The notes below the pieces were generated by a model, which had not been told where the DNA came from, did no database searches, and worked only from the letters and a program-made list of their open reading frames with translations. Positions 44,664 through 53,724 of a stretch of DNA of 53,835 nt are shown in pieces. The stretch's first letter is position 1. Every line of letters starts with the position of its first letter. Position numbers and translations under genes: made by a program. Source of the DNA: Bradyrhizobium algeriense (GTDB lineage Bacteria > Pseudomonadota > Alphaproteobacteria > Rhizobiales > Xanthobacteraceae); assembly GCF_003062295.1 (NCBI RefSeq), contig NZ_PYCN01000034.1:1-53835 (forward strand). The letters are read 5' to 3'.

Positions 44664-45647
44664 ATGCACGCCATGGTCCTGACAGCGCCCGGCGCGCCGC
44701 TGCGGTTTGAGCCGCGAGAGGATCCGGTCCCCGGGCCCGGAGATGTGCGCGTCAAGGTCGGTGCCTGCGGCGTGTGCCGGACCGATCTGCATGTCGTCGA
44801 TGGAGAATTGCCTGATATCGCCTATCCGATCGTTCCCGGCCATGAGGTGGTCGGCCGGGTGGACGCGCTTGGGCCCGGTGTGGCCTCTCTTCGCGTTGGC
44901 GAGCGGGTCGGCGTTCCCTGGTTAGGCTATACCTGCGGCGAATGTTCCTATTGCAGGAGCGGCCGCGAAAACCTCTGTGACCGCCCGCGCTTTACCGGTT
45001 ACACGCGGGACGGCGGCTTTGCCACGCATCTGGTCGCGGACGCCCGTTATTGCTTTCCGCTTGGCGAGGCCGGTGACGATGTCGCCATCGCGCCGCTGCT
45101 TTGCGCGGGCCTGATCGGCTGGCGCTCTCTGGTGATGGCGGGCGATGGAGAGCATCTCGGCATCTTCGGCTTCGGTGCGGCCGGGCATATCATCGCGCAG
45201 GTAGCCCGCTGGCAGGGGCGTTCGGTCTATGCGTTCACCCGTGCGGGCGATGTCGAGGCGCAGGGTCTTGCAACATCGCTTGGCGCCGAGTGGGCCGGCT
45301 CATCGGAGGATCAGCCGCCGGTGTCGCTCGATGCCGCGATTATTTTCGCGCCGGTGGGGAATCTCGTGCCCCTGGCGCTGCGCGCCGTGCGCAAAGGCGG
45401 GCGCGTGGTGTGCGCCGGCATTCACATGTCAGATATTCCCACGTTCCCCTACCATATCCTGTGGGAGGAGCGGCAGCTGCTTTCGGTCGCCAACCTCACG
45501 CGCGGCGACGGTATCGCGTTTTTCAAGATCGCAGCGCAAGCGGGCATCAGGACGCACACCAGCGTGTTTCCGTTGCGGGAAGCAAATGAAGTCCTCTCGA
45601 AGCTGCGCGCCGGGCAGATCACCGGCGCCGCCGTGCTGCAGCCATGA
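44664..45647 (+). CDS. zinc-dependent alcohol dehydrogenase
   Basis: A 327-residue medium-chain dehydrogenase. Catalytic zinc ligands are seen in GACGVCRTDLH and the GHEVVG motif; the four structural-zinc cysteines are in CGECSYCRSGRENLCDRP; the Rossmann motif is FGFGAAGHI. It resembles the AdhA-type enzymes that accept short alcohols and aldehydes. It heads a three-gene unit with the kinase and CHAD genes (ATGA overlap with the kinase) behind a FixK box, so it should be induced at low oxygen. Confidence 0.9.
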   Translation: MHAMVLTAPGAPLRFEPREDPVPGPGDVRVKVGACGVCRTDLHVVDGELPDIAYPIVPGHEVVGRVDALGPGVASLRVGERVGVPWLGYTCGECSYCRSGRENLCDRPRFTGYTRDGGFATHLVADARYCFPLGEAGDDVAIAPLLCAGLIGWRSLVMAGDGEHLGIFGFGAAGHIIAQVARWQGRSVYAFTRAGDVEAQGLATSLGAEWAGSSEDQPPVSLDAAIIFAPVGNLVPLALRAVRKGGRVVCAGIHMSDIPTFPYHILWEERQLLSVANLTRGDGIAFFKIAAQAGIRTHTSVFPLREANEVLSKLRAGQITGAAVLQP

Positions 45648-47212
45648 CGGTTCGACCGCCAGCCGACACAGCCGCGGCCGAGGCTGAGCAGAAGCAGGCG
45701 CTCGACTTCCTCGATGGTTCCAGCTTCGGCCCGGCCGGCGGCGGCAAGCGGATCGACACCCATGCGTCCATGGTTTTTCTTGGCGCCGATCGGGCATTGA
45801 AGATCAAGCGGGCAGTGCGCTTGCCGTTCCTCGACTATTCGACACCGGAGAAGCGCAGGCGTGCCTGCGAGGAAGAGCTGAAGGTCAACGCCGTCAACGC
45901 CCCCGAGATCTACCGGCGCGTTGTCGCCATCACGCGCAATTCCGATGGCACCTTCGAAATCGACGGCACCGGTACTCCCGTCGAATGGGCGGTCGAAATG
46001 ACGCGGTTCGACGACAATCAGTCGCTCGACCGTGTCGCCGCATCGAAGACGATCGATCCATCGCTTGCGAGGGCTGTAGCAGATGCGATTCTACGATCCC
46101 ACGACAAGGCGCCGCGTGCGGACGGTGAAAGCTGGCTTACGTCCATTCCACCTATCATCGAACGCAATACCGCAAAGTTTCGCAACATGCGCGGACTTGA
46201 TGCCGTTGCCGTGGATCGACTCGATGCTGCCAGCCGCGATGCTGCGTCGACACTGCAGCCACTGCTCCGACAGCGTGCCAAGCAAGGGTTCGTGCGCCGA
46301 TGTCACGGCGATCTGCATCTCGCCAATATTGCCTTGGTCGACGGCCGACCGCTGCTGTTCGATGCCATCGAATTCGATCCCGTCATTGCGACGACGGATG
46401 TGCTCTACGATCTCGGCTTTACCTTGATGGATCTGGTCCACTTCAATCAGGCCGCGGCGGCAAACGAGGTATTCAATCGCTACCTTGCAGGGGCAGGGGA
46501 TGAAGGTCTCGACGGCCTCCGGCTGCTGCCGCTATTTCTGTCGGTGCGGGCGGCGATCCGGGCGCACGTGCTGTTCATGAAGAGCGAACAGGCCGGAGGG
46601 AACGACGTGGTCTGGCAGGAGGCCAAGCGGTATTTCGATCTGGCGGGGCGACTGATCACGCCCAGGCCGCCGCTGCTGGTTGCGATCGGCGGATTGTCGG
46701 GGACGGGAAAGTCGGTGCTCGCACGCGGTCTCGCGGGTCTGATCGAGCCTCCGCCCGGCGCGGTGATTATCCGCTCGGACGTCGTTCGCAAGCACCTGTT
46801 CGGCGCCGGTGAAACCACGGCCCTGCCGGAATCCGCCTACCGGCCCGATGTCACGGAGCGCGTCTACGGCATGCTTTCGAGCGCCGCGCAGCGTGTCCTC
46901 GCCCAGGGCTGTTCGGTGGTACTCGATGCCGCTTATCTGCAGGAAGCGGAACGGACGGAAATCGCAGATCTCGCAGCCACTTGCGGCATACGCTTCGCCG
47001 GCCTGTTCCTCACGGCGGATCTTGCGACGCGGCTGGCGCGGATCGAACAACGCAGGGGCGATGCGTCTGATGCAACACGGAATGTTGCCTTGCAGCAGGA
47101 GACTTTCGCGATCGGCGCGGTAGACTGGCATATAATCGATGCCTCGGGGACGCCGGACCAGTCGCTCCGCAGCGCCCGTACTTCCTTGTTTGCGGTACCG
47201 GACGAGCGTTGA
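45644..47212 (+). CDS. fused aminoglycoside-phosphotransferase-like and AAA_33 kinase
   Basis: A 522-residue two-domain protein. The N-terminal part (about 1-340) has the APH kinase motifs CHGDLHLANI and LFDAIEFDP. The C-terminal part has Walker A GGLSGTGKS (about residue 347) and a nucleotide-kinase fold with RSDVVRKHLFG and VVLDAAYLQEAER. The natural substrates are unknown. It begins inside the dehydrogenase stop and is followed after 2 bases by the CHAD gene. Similar proteins occur with universal stress proteins in hypoxia regulons of other bacteria. Confidence 0.85.
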   Translation: MTVRPPADTAAAEAEQKQALDFLDGSSFGPAGGGKRIDTHASMVFLGADRALKIKRAVRLPFLDYSTPEKRRRACEEELKVNAVNAPEIYRRVVAITRNSDGTFEIDGTGTPVEWAVEMTRFDDNQSLDRVAASKTIDPSLARAVADAILRSHDKAPRADGESWLTSIPPIIERNTAKFRNMRGLDAVAVDRLDAASRDAASTLQPLLRQRAKQGFVRRCHGDLHLANIALVDGRPLLFDAIEFDPVIATTDVLYDLGFTLMDLVHFNQAAAANEVFNRYLAGAGDEGLDGLRLLPLFLSVRAAIRAHVLFMKSEQAGGNDVVWQEAKRYFDLAGRLITPRPPLLVAIGGLSGTGKSVLARGLAGLIEPPPGAVIIRSDVVRKHLFGAGETTALPESAYRPDVTERVYGMLSSAAQRVLAQGCSVVLDAAYLQEAERTEIADLAATCGIRFAGLFLTADLATRLARIEQRRGDASDATRNVALQQETFAIGAVDWHIIDASGTPDQSLRSARTSLFAVPDER

Positions 47213-47214
47213 CG

Positions 47215-48117
47215 ATGAGAGCCCGCCCAATCGAAACGTCCAGCCGGCGCGAGGGCGCTGAAGCCGTGGATCTCGATTGTGCAGCCGCATTCCAGAAGAT
47301 GACGCTCGATTGCGTCGCGGCTATCAAGGCCCATCACAGCAGCGCGTGCGCCGGCGATGCCGAGGCCGTGCATCAGATCCGCGTCGCGATCACGCGGTTG
47401 CGTGCCGCCGTGGCGTTCTTCGCGCCGATTGTGGCCGATGCGGAATGGCTGCGCCTGAAGAAGGAAATCGCCTGGCTGAATGGCCCGCTGGGCGCCGCAC
47501 GTGACAGTGATGTTGTCATGGAATATGCGCGCCGCAAGCGATACCGCGCGTGGTCGCAGCATATGATCGGCGAGCAACCAGATCAGCGCCAGGTGCGGAA
47601 CCACCGCCGCCTGGTTCGCTGCCTGCGCTCCGCGCGGACGCAACGCCTGGTCGCGGCAATGGCACGCTGGATCAGACAGGGAGCGTGGCTGGAGCGCTAC
47701 AGGCGGCGCCAGGATGCGGAGGCTCTGCAATCCTATTGCGCGGGCGAACTCAACCGCTGGCGCGCACGGCTGGTCCGCAAGGGCCGGCACCTGAAGACTT
47801 TGGGTGCGTCACGCCGTCACCGGCTACGGATCAAGGCCAAACACTTCCGCTACATACTCGAAGCCTTGACTGAAATCGTCGCGCCGCGGGGCCGGGGCGA
47901 ATTCCATGGCCTGCACCGGCCGGCAAAGCGGCTGCAGCGTGCATTGGGCGACATGCGCGATCTCGAGCGCTTCGCCGGCCTTGCCAGCGGATCGCCGCAG
48001 GTCGAAAATGGCAAACGAGGCAGGAAGTATCCGCCGGGCTATCGCAATCGAAGGGAAAAGATGTTCGACGCCGCCATCGCGGCTTATCGTGACCTCAAGC
48101 ACGCCGGAGCCTGCTGA
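47215..48117 (+). CDS. CHAD-domain protein
   Basis: A 300-residue helical, strongly basic protein. The conserved histidines and arginines of CHAD are seen in VHQIRVAITRLRAAVAFF, GAARDSDVV, RIKAKHFRYILEAL and ALGDMRDLERF. CHAD proteins bind polyphosphate and localise to polyphosphate granules. The CYTH triphosphatase partner found in many CHAD proteins is absent; here the partner may be the dual kinase directly upstream. The start is the ATG at 47215, as the TTG at 47209 overlaps the previous stop. Confidence 0.88.
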   Translation: MRARPIETSSRREGAEAVDLDCAAAFQKMTLDCVAAIKAHHSSACAGDAEAVHQIRVAITRLRAAVAFFAPIVADAEWLRLKKEIAWLNGPLGAARDSDVVMEYARRKRYRAWSQHMIGEQPDQRQVRNHRRLVRCLRSARTQRLVAAMARWIRQGAWLERYRRRQDAEALQSYCAGELNRWRARLVRKGRHLKTLGASRRHRLRIKAKHFRYILEALTEIVAPRGRGEFHGLHRPAKRLQRALGDMRDLERFAGLASGSPQVENGKRGRKYPPGYRNRREKMFDAAIAAYRDLKHAGAC

Positions 48118-48158
48118 CGTCGCCGTTTACATGCGTCGCCGCCCGGCATTGGCCGCGC

Positions 48159-48172
48159 TTGATGTGCATCAA
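48159..48172 (+). promoter_or_regulatory. FixK box of the universal stress protein
   Basis: TTGATGTGCATCAA, a fully symmetric TTGAT-N4-ATCAA site. The expected start is near 48206, about 50 bases before the gene. Confidence 0.75.
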
Positions 48173-48257
48173 ACCTCGCCAGCCATCCGTCGGTTACGTT
48201 CGCCGGGAGCAACTCGAACGGGGCCGCAGGTCCCCGCAAATGTGTGGGAGAATGGCG

Positions 48258-49091
48258 ATGTTCAGAAACATTCTGGTTCATATTCCCTCCGAGCGGCCGG
48301 TCAGGCCGGTGATTGAGGTCGCAGTCGCGCTGACCATTGCGCGCCGGTCGCATCTCGATGCCGTAGCCATCGGCTATGAATCGATGAGCGCCGCCGGGAT
48401 GCTTGTGGAGGGTGCCGGCGCCGGCGTTGCCGCCGTCATGGGCGCTGAACTGGAGCGCGCCCAGGAGCGGGCGAACACCGCGATCGCCGCGTTCGAGATC
48501 GAGGCCAAGCTCGCAAAAATCGCCTATGGCGTCAGGAGCTTTGCGGCGATCCCCGTCGAGGCCGGGCAGACCATCGGGGCGCTTGCCCGGCTCTACGACA
48601 TGACGATCGTGCTGCAGCCGGAATCCTCGAAGGCCAGCTACGACAACGAGATTCCGCAGCAGATCCTGTTCAATTCCGGCGGGCCGATGCTGATGGTTCC
48701 CTATATCCACAAGGGACCGCTCGACGCCCACCAGGTCGGCATCGCCTGGGACGGCAGCCGCCTGGCGGCCCGCGCAGTGCGCGATGCGATGCCGTTTCTG
48801 ATGGGCGCAAAGGCCGTGACCGTGATTGCGATCAATGAGGAGGCGGGTGAGGCTTCCTCCGACCAGCTCGTTGCGCATCTGGGGCGGCGCGGCATTACGG
48901 CCCGGGTGCAGCGGCTGACGATGGATCGCGGCAATGTTCAGGGCGCGATTCTGTCGGTCGCGGCCGAAAGCAATATCGGCCTGCTGGTGATGGGCGGATA
49001 CGGCCATTCGCGATTGCAGGAGCGAATTCTGGGCGGTGTCACGCGCAGCATGTTCGACTGCATGACCGTGCCGGTACTGATGTCGCACTGA
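48258..49091 (+). CDS. universal stress protein, two UspA domains
   Basis: A 277-residue tandem Usp protein. Domain 1 (residues 1-140) begins MFRNILVHIPSERPV; domain 2 (150-277) has VGIAWDGSRLAARAV and the nucleotide-binding pattern MGGYGHSRLQERILGG. GGGAG lies 7 bases before ATG 48258; a closer ATG at 48252 is possible. It stands behind its own FixK box, so its expression should rise at low oxygen. Confidence 0.9.
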   Translation: MFRNILVHIPSERPVRPVIEVAVALTIARRSHLDAVAIGYESMSAAGMLVEGAGAGVAAVMGAELERAQERANTAIAAFEIEAKLAKIAYGVRSFAAIPVEAGQTIGALARLYDMTIVLQPESSKASYDNEIPQQILFNSGGPMLMVPYIHKGPLDAHQVGIAWDGSRLAARAVRDAMPFLMGAKAVTVIAINEEAGEASSDQLVAHLGRRGITARVQRLTMDRGNVQGAILSVAAESNIGLLVMGGYGHSRLQERILGGVTRSMFDCMTVPVLMSH

Positions 49092-49168
49092 CAGGTTCGG
49101 GCGAGCGGGAATGCGATCTTCAGTCCCGGTCAGCTCCGACAGGGGCTGACGGTCGCAATCCCGCCAGT

Positions 49169-49182
49169 TTGATGCATTTCAA
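49169..49182 (+). promoter_or_regulatory. FixK box of the phasin-like gene
   Basis: TTGATGCATTTCAA matches TTGA-N6-TCAA. The expected start (about 49216) lies 25 bases before the ATG. Confidence 0.7.
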
Positions 49183-49240
49183 TGTTGACTTGATGCCAAT
49201 CAGATAACGCTTCGGTAAAATCCGCACATCGGAGATTGTC

Positions 49241-49609
49241 ATGGCACAGCTGTCTGAGCGGGCCGCTTCCGGTTCTTGTCAGCCGGGCGAAAATGCGGAG
49301 GCGGAAGCTGCCAAGTTGAACCAGAGCGCGTTGGAGTTCATGCTCGGCGCGCAAAAGATGATGTTAGAGGAGTTGATATTTTTCGGTGACGAGATGCTGG
49401 AGAGGACGCGCATAGAAATGCAGATCTTCAACGAGTTCGTCACGAAAATGGCGGGTGCGCATTCCGTCAGGGACGTAAGGACGATGTACCAGCAATGCGG
49501 CGAGCATCAACTCGACTTCTTCCGCCGCGACTCCGAGCGGCTGTTCAAGCATAGTGAACGGATGATCGCGACCACGTCGAAACTAATCAAGGGCCTTCCA
49601 TTGAACTGA
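49241..49609 (+). CDS. phasin-like protein
   Basis: A 122-residue amphipathic helical protein, like phasins that coat polyhydroxybutyrate granules. It has the long helix LNQSALEFMLGAQKMMLEELIFFGDEMLERTR and the ending KHSERMIATTSKLI. GGAG lies before the ATG at 49241. A FixK box upstream would couple granule coating to low oxygen, when PHB builds up. The assignment rests on general form, not a strict motif. Confidence 0.7.
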   Translation: MAQLSERAASGSCQPGENAEAEAAKLNQSALEFMLGAQKMMLEELIFFGDEMLERTRIEMQIFNEFVTKMAGAHSVRDVRTMYQQCGEHQLDFFRRDSERLFKHSERMIATTSKLIKGLPLN

Positions 49610-49736
49610 TCGGCCCCCGTTTCGGACAAGGGGGTGTCATCGGGCCGAGATCGTGCCGCGTTATCTTGTCGCTGGGAACACATTGCGTGGGATATCGGTT
49701 CACAGGTGTCCACGACCTGCCGGATAGCAAGGCCCG

Positions 49737-52424
49737 ATGTCCACCTATCGCCTGAAGAATCTGCTTTCGCCGCATTCCGTCGCGCTGGTCGGGGCCAGTC
49801 CGCGCCATGGCTCGGTCGGCCGCGCCATTCTCAACAATATTCGCAAAGCCCAATTCAAGGGCGAATTCGGCCTCGTCAATCCGCGCTATCACGAGATCGA
49901 TGGTGTCGCGACCGTCGGCAGCATCGCAAAACTGGCTTTTGCGCCGGAGCTCGTTGTCCTGACCGCGCCGGCTCGTGCCATCGCAGGCCTGATCGATGAG
50001 GCGGGCCGCCGCGGTACGGCAGGCGCCGTCATTGTCAGTGCCGGACTCGGTCACGGTCCGGGTTCGCTGGCGGATGCAGCGGAGCGCACCGCGCAAAAAT
50101 ACGGCATGCGGCTGATCGGACCGAATTGCCTGGGCATCATGATGCCTTGCGTCAGTCTCAATGCGAGTTTTTCCGCGCATATGCCAGCCGCGGGAAATCT
50201 GGCGCTGATCTCGCAGTCCGGCGCCATTGCAGCCGGCATGGTCGACTGGGCGGCACAGCGGGCCGTTGGCTTCTCCGGAATCGTGTCGATCGGCGACCAG
50301 CTCGATGTCGATATCGCCGATCTGTTGGATTACTTTGCGCTCGATGAAAGAACCCATGCCATCCTGCTTTACATCGAGGCGATCAAGGATGCCCGCAAGT
50401 TCATGTCGGCGGCGCGGGCCGCCGCGAGAATAAAGCCCGTCGTGGTCGTCAAGTCAGGCCGGCAGGGCGCGCGGGCGGCTGCAACCCATACCGGCGCGCT
50501 GGCCGGGGCAGACGCCGTCTACGACGCAGCCTTTCAGCGCGCCGGCATCCTGCGCGTATCGGACTTGCGCGAATTGTTTGACTGCGCCGAGACGCTCGGG
50601 CGGCTCAAATCGCCGCCCGGAAAGCGGCTTGCGATCCTGACCAATGGCGGCGGCATCGGCGTATTGGCGATTGACCGGCTGGTCGAACTCGGCGGCGCTC
50701 CCGCCGACATCTCGCCTGCGACCCGCGACAAGCTCGATGCGGTATTGCCCCCGACATGGTCGAGATCGAACCCGGTCGATATCGTCGGCGATTCCGACCC
50801 CGCGCGCTATGCCGCGGCGCTCGAAGTGTTGCTGGCCGACGCGAGCAACGACGCCGTGCTGGTGATGAATGTCCAGACGGCGATCGCCCGTGCCGATGAC
50901 ATTGGAGCGGCCGTGATCGGTGTGGTCGGGAAATATCGCGCCGAGCGCCGCATGTCGCCGAAGCCCGTGCTGGCGGTCTGGGTCGGGGCGGACCAGTCGA
51001 TCAGCGACTTGCTGAGCGGAGCGGGAATTCCGAACTATCAAACCGGTGGCGACGCCGTCCTCGGCTTCATGCATCTGGTGCGCCATCGCGAGGTGGTGGA
51101 GGCGCTGGCTCAGGTTCCGCCCGCCATGCCGAGCGAATTTGCGCCCGATATCAATGCGGCGCGGCAGATCGTTGCCGCGGCGCTGGCTGACGGCCGCTCC
51201 TGGCTCGATCCGATCGAGGTCAAGCGGCTGCTCGACGCCTACGAGATCGCCGTCGTGCCGACGTTTGCCGCCGCCAATGCCGAAGAGGCGGTCGCGCATG
51301 CGAACGCAATCTTCGCAAAGGGCTCGACCGTCGTGCTCAAGATCATGTCGCGCGACATCGTGCATAAATCCGATGTCGGCGGCGTCGTGCTCAACCTCAC
51401 CAGCGCCGACGCGGTGCGCAAGGCGACCGCCGAGATTCTCGCGCGCGCAAGATCGTTGCGGCCGGAGGCGCGGATTTCGGGCGTGATGGTGCAGGCGATG
51501 GTGGTGCGGGCGAAGGTGCGCGAACTGATTCTCGGCCTCGCCGACGATCCGACCTTCGGCACCGTCGTCGTGTTCGGCCGCGGCGGCACGGCGGTCGAGA
51601 TCATAAACGACAAGGCGCTGGCGCTGCCGCCGCTCGACCTGCAACTGGCGCGCAGCCTGATCGAGCGCACCCGCGTCTCGCGGCTGCTCTGCGCCTATCG
51701 CGACGTGCCGGCGGTGAAGCCGGACGCCGTCGCGACGGTTCTGGTCAAGCTGGCGCAGATGGCCGCCGACATTCCCGAAATCCGCGGGCTCGATATCAAC
51801 CCGCTGCTGGCCGATGAAGCCGGCGTGCTCGCCGTCGACGCCCGCGTCGTGATCGGCCGCGTGGAACGAAAGTTTCGCGGCTCGGGCCCGGCGAACTTCG
51901 CCGTGCGGCCCTATCCCTCGCAATGGCAGCGTCACATCGAGGTCAAGGACGGCTGGCGCGTGTTCGTTCGTCCGATCCGGCCCGAGGACGAGCCGCTGAT
52001 CCACGAAATGTTGAAGCACGTCACGATGCAGGACTTGCGGCTACGGTTTTTCGCGCCGATGAAGGAGTTTTCCCATGAATTCATCGCCCGCCTGACCCAG
52101 CTCGATTATGCCCGGGCAATGGCCTTTGTCGCGATCGACGAGGCGACCAACAAGCTGGTCGGCGTAGTCAGGATCCATTCGGACTCGATCTATGAGAGCG
52201 GCGAATATGCGATCCTGTTGCGGTCGGACCTGAAGGGCAGGGGGCTCGGCTGGACCCTGATGCAGATGATCATCGAATATGCAAAATCCGATGGGTTGAA
52301 AGCCATCTCCGGTGACGTGCTGGCCGAGAACACGGTCATGCTCGCGATGTGCCGCAGCCTTGGCTTCGAGGTGAAGTCGGATCCGGTCGAACATGACATC
52401 TGCAACGTCAGACTGACGCTTTGA
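49737..52424 (+). CDS. Pat-type protein acetyltransferase (ACD ligase fused to GNAT)
   Basis: An 895-residue fusion. Residues 10-140 are a CoA-binding fold (SVALVGASPRHGSVG), followed by the succinyl-CoA-ligase-like part with the THTGALAGADAVYDAAF motif near residue 250, an ATP-grasp region (about 490-710, KSDVGGVVLNL), and a C-terminal GNAT acetyltransferase (about 725-895, KGRGLGWTLMQMIIEY). This is the order of YfiQ/Pat, which acetylates lysines of acetyl-CoA synthetase and other enzymes. The ligase part is usually inactive in such proteins but the His motif here is kept. It follows the phasin gene after 127 bases on the same strand. Confidence 0.9.
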   Translation: MSTYRLKNLLSPHSVALVGASPRHGSVGRAILNNIRKAQFKGEFGLVNPRYHEIDGVATVGSIAKLAFAPELVVLTAPARAIAGLIDEAGRRGTAGAVIVSAGLGHGPGSLADAAERTAQKYGMRLIGPNCLGIMMPCVSLNASFSAHMPAAGNLALISQSGAIAAGMVDWAAQRAVGFSGIVSIGDQLDVDIADLLDYFALDERTHAILLYIEAIKDARKFMSAARAAARIKPVVVVKSGRQGARAAATHTGALAGADAVYDAAFQRAGILRVSDLRELFDCAETLGRLKSPPGKRLAILTNGGGIGVLAIDRLVELGGAPADISPATRDKLDAVLPPTWSRSNPVDIVGDSDPARYAAALEVLLADASNDAVLVMNVQTAIARADDIGAAVIGVVGKYRAERRMSPKPVLAVWVGADQSISDLLSGAGIPNYQTGGDAVLGFMHLVRHREVVEALAQVPPAMPSEFAPDINAARQIVAAALADGRSWLDPIEVKRLLDAYEIAVVPTFAAANAEEAVAHANAIFAKGSTVVLKIMSRDIVHKSDVGGVVLNLTSADAVRKATAEILARARSLRPEARISGVMVQAMVVRAKVRELILGLADDPTFGTVVVFGRGGTAVEIINDKALALPPLDLQLARSLIERTRVSRLLCAYRDVPAVKPDAVATVLVKLAQMAADIPEIRGLDINPLLADEAGVLAVDARVVIGRVERKFRGSGPANFAVRPYPSQWQRHIEVKDGWRVFVRPIRPEDEPLIHEMLKHVTMQDLRLRFFAPMKEFSHEFIARLTQLDYARAMAFVAIDEATNKLVGVVRIHSDSIYESGEYAILLRSDLKGRGLGWTLMQMIIEYAKSDGLKAISGDVLAENTVMLAMCRSLGFEVKSDPVEHDICNVRLTL

Positions 52425-52658
52425 ACCGATCGATCCGCAGTGGGCCTGCCGGCTAAACTGGTCGATTAGAAAGGTGCCGGCTGGCGCGCGATTGCCGATG
52501 ACGAACCTGCTCATCCGAACTATTCCCGTCCAGCAGGGCCGGATGCCACCAAAACGAGAGGAGTGAGGGGCCGCCGCGTTTGCATTGCACAATGGTGAAT
52601 GCTTGGCAGACTTTCACAATTCGCGCACTCTCCGTACGAGTCGGTCATGACATCGGGG

Positions 52659-52781
52659 ATGCGCATGGACGTCGCGGAAGTCGTTGTTGTCGTTTTGCTG
52701 GCGATTTGGGGCCCGCCTCTGCTGTTCGTGGCGTTTCTGCTGCGGCCAATCAAAATAGCCGGCTCACGACCCAAACGATGA
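52659..52781 (+). CDS. small membrane protein
   Basis: A 40-residue ORF (alternative ATGs at 52647 and 52665) with one membrane helix (VAEVVVVVLLAIWGPPLLFVAF) and a basic tail. The ribosome site is weak (GGGG just before). The 3' end overlaps the minus-strand mini-gene at 52750-52851. Confidence 0.45.
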   Translation: MRMDVAEVVVVVLLAIWGPPLLFVAFLLRPIKIAGSRPKR

Positions 52782-52851
52782 GGAACATCCAACCGGCCAT
52801 CGCAAGCACGATGGCGGTCAAGTAACTCACCTTCATCCACGTGTAGCGCAC
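52750..52851 (-). CDS. small membrane protein, antisense overlap
   Basis: A 33-codon ORF starting at GTG 52851 with GAGGA about 6 bases upstream (or ATG 52836). It encodes a basic start and one helix (YLTAIVLAMAGWMFLIVWVV). It overlaps the 3' end of the plus-strand small membrane ORF by 32 bases. Confidence 0.45.
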   Translation of the reverse strand: MRYTWMKVSYLTAIVLAMAGWMFLIVWVVSRLF

Positions 52852-53005
52852 CGGCGGTCCTCAAGAACAAAGCCGCCAAGCGGAATATATTCGCTGGACG
52901 GCCCTGCCGAGTGTGGGCCTCAAAAGCGGACGTTCAAATGCGCTGGACTTGCCAAGCCGCCCGGTGCACCAGAGGCCCTGAGATCGAATTGGAAGCCGAG
53001 GTGGC

Positions 53006-53533
53006 ATGCAACTGTTGCTGATTACTGGGCCCGCCGGGGTAGGTAAATCGACGCTGAGCTGGGAAATGAGTGCCCAACTCGCCGCGGCTCAAGTCGCTCA
53101 TGCAGTTATCGAGACCGATGAACTCGATAGGGTGTTCCCGCGCCCCAATACAAACGAGCTTGATAGAATTCAGCCCGGCACGATTGACGTCAGCAGCATC
53201 AACCTGGCTGCGATCTGGTCGACATACCAAGCCTTGATGCACCTGAGTTTTGACAAACGATGGATACTTTCTGCCATACCCGAAGCGCGGATTACGGTAG
53301 TCCGTATGTTGGCTGCCGAGCCTACACTGTTGGCACGACTTGCGCAGCGCGAGATCGGTTCTGGGGCAGACGAACAGGCACAGCGCTCGCTTCGGCAAGC
53401 AAGGCGCATGGCAAGCCAAGATGCCGAAGGCATTATCGTTCTACCTACGGACGGCAAAAGACCTGCGGAACTGGCAGAGATCATTCTTCGGAAAACTGGC
53501 TGGCTCAATATCGGCGGTCAGCAAAAAGATTAA
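53006..53533 (+). CDS. small P-loop kinase/ATPase
   Basis: A 175-residue protein with Walker A GPAGVGKST at residues 8-16 and ETDELD near 36-41, as in shikimate/gluconate-kinase-like AAA_33 proteins. The Lid region is RLAQREIGSGADEQAQRS. The substrate is unknown; it could be a small-molecule or antibiotic kinase. GAGG lies before the ATG. It stands next to an IS element at the window's edge, and its codon use is less GC-rich than the Pat gene. Confidence 0.7.
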   Translation: MQLLLITGPAGVGKSTLSWEMSAQLAAAQVAHAVIETDELDRVFPRPNTNELDRIQPGTIDVSSINLAAIWSTYQALMHLSFDKRWILSAIPEARITVVRMLAAEPTLLARLAQREIGSGADEQAQRSLRQARRMASQDAEGIIVLPTDGKRPAELAEIILRKTGWLNIGGQQKD

Positions 53534-53724
53534 GCCTACCACCGAGACGACCGATAATCTGCTTTGAGATCGTAAGCTGCCTTTGTTGCGTTGAACCAGC
53601 TTGGGGACCGGTCAAGAGATATCGGGCTATAGCGTAGAAACGGCGGTTCACCATGCTGCTTGGTGGAGTGCGGTGATCGGCGGCAATATCGGACGATAGA
53701 GGGCAATCGGTGAGCGGCCCGAGA

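Noticed and set aside
50454..52019. 521-codon minus-strand ORF
   Set aside because: Antisense shadow of the Pat-type acetyltransferase with typical His/Arg/Gln-rich composition.
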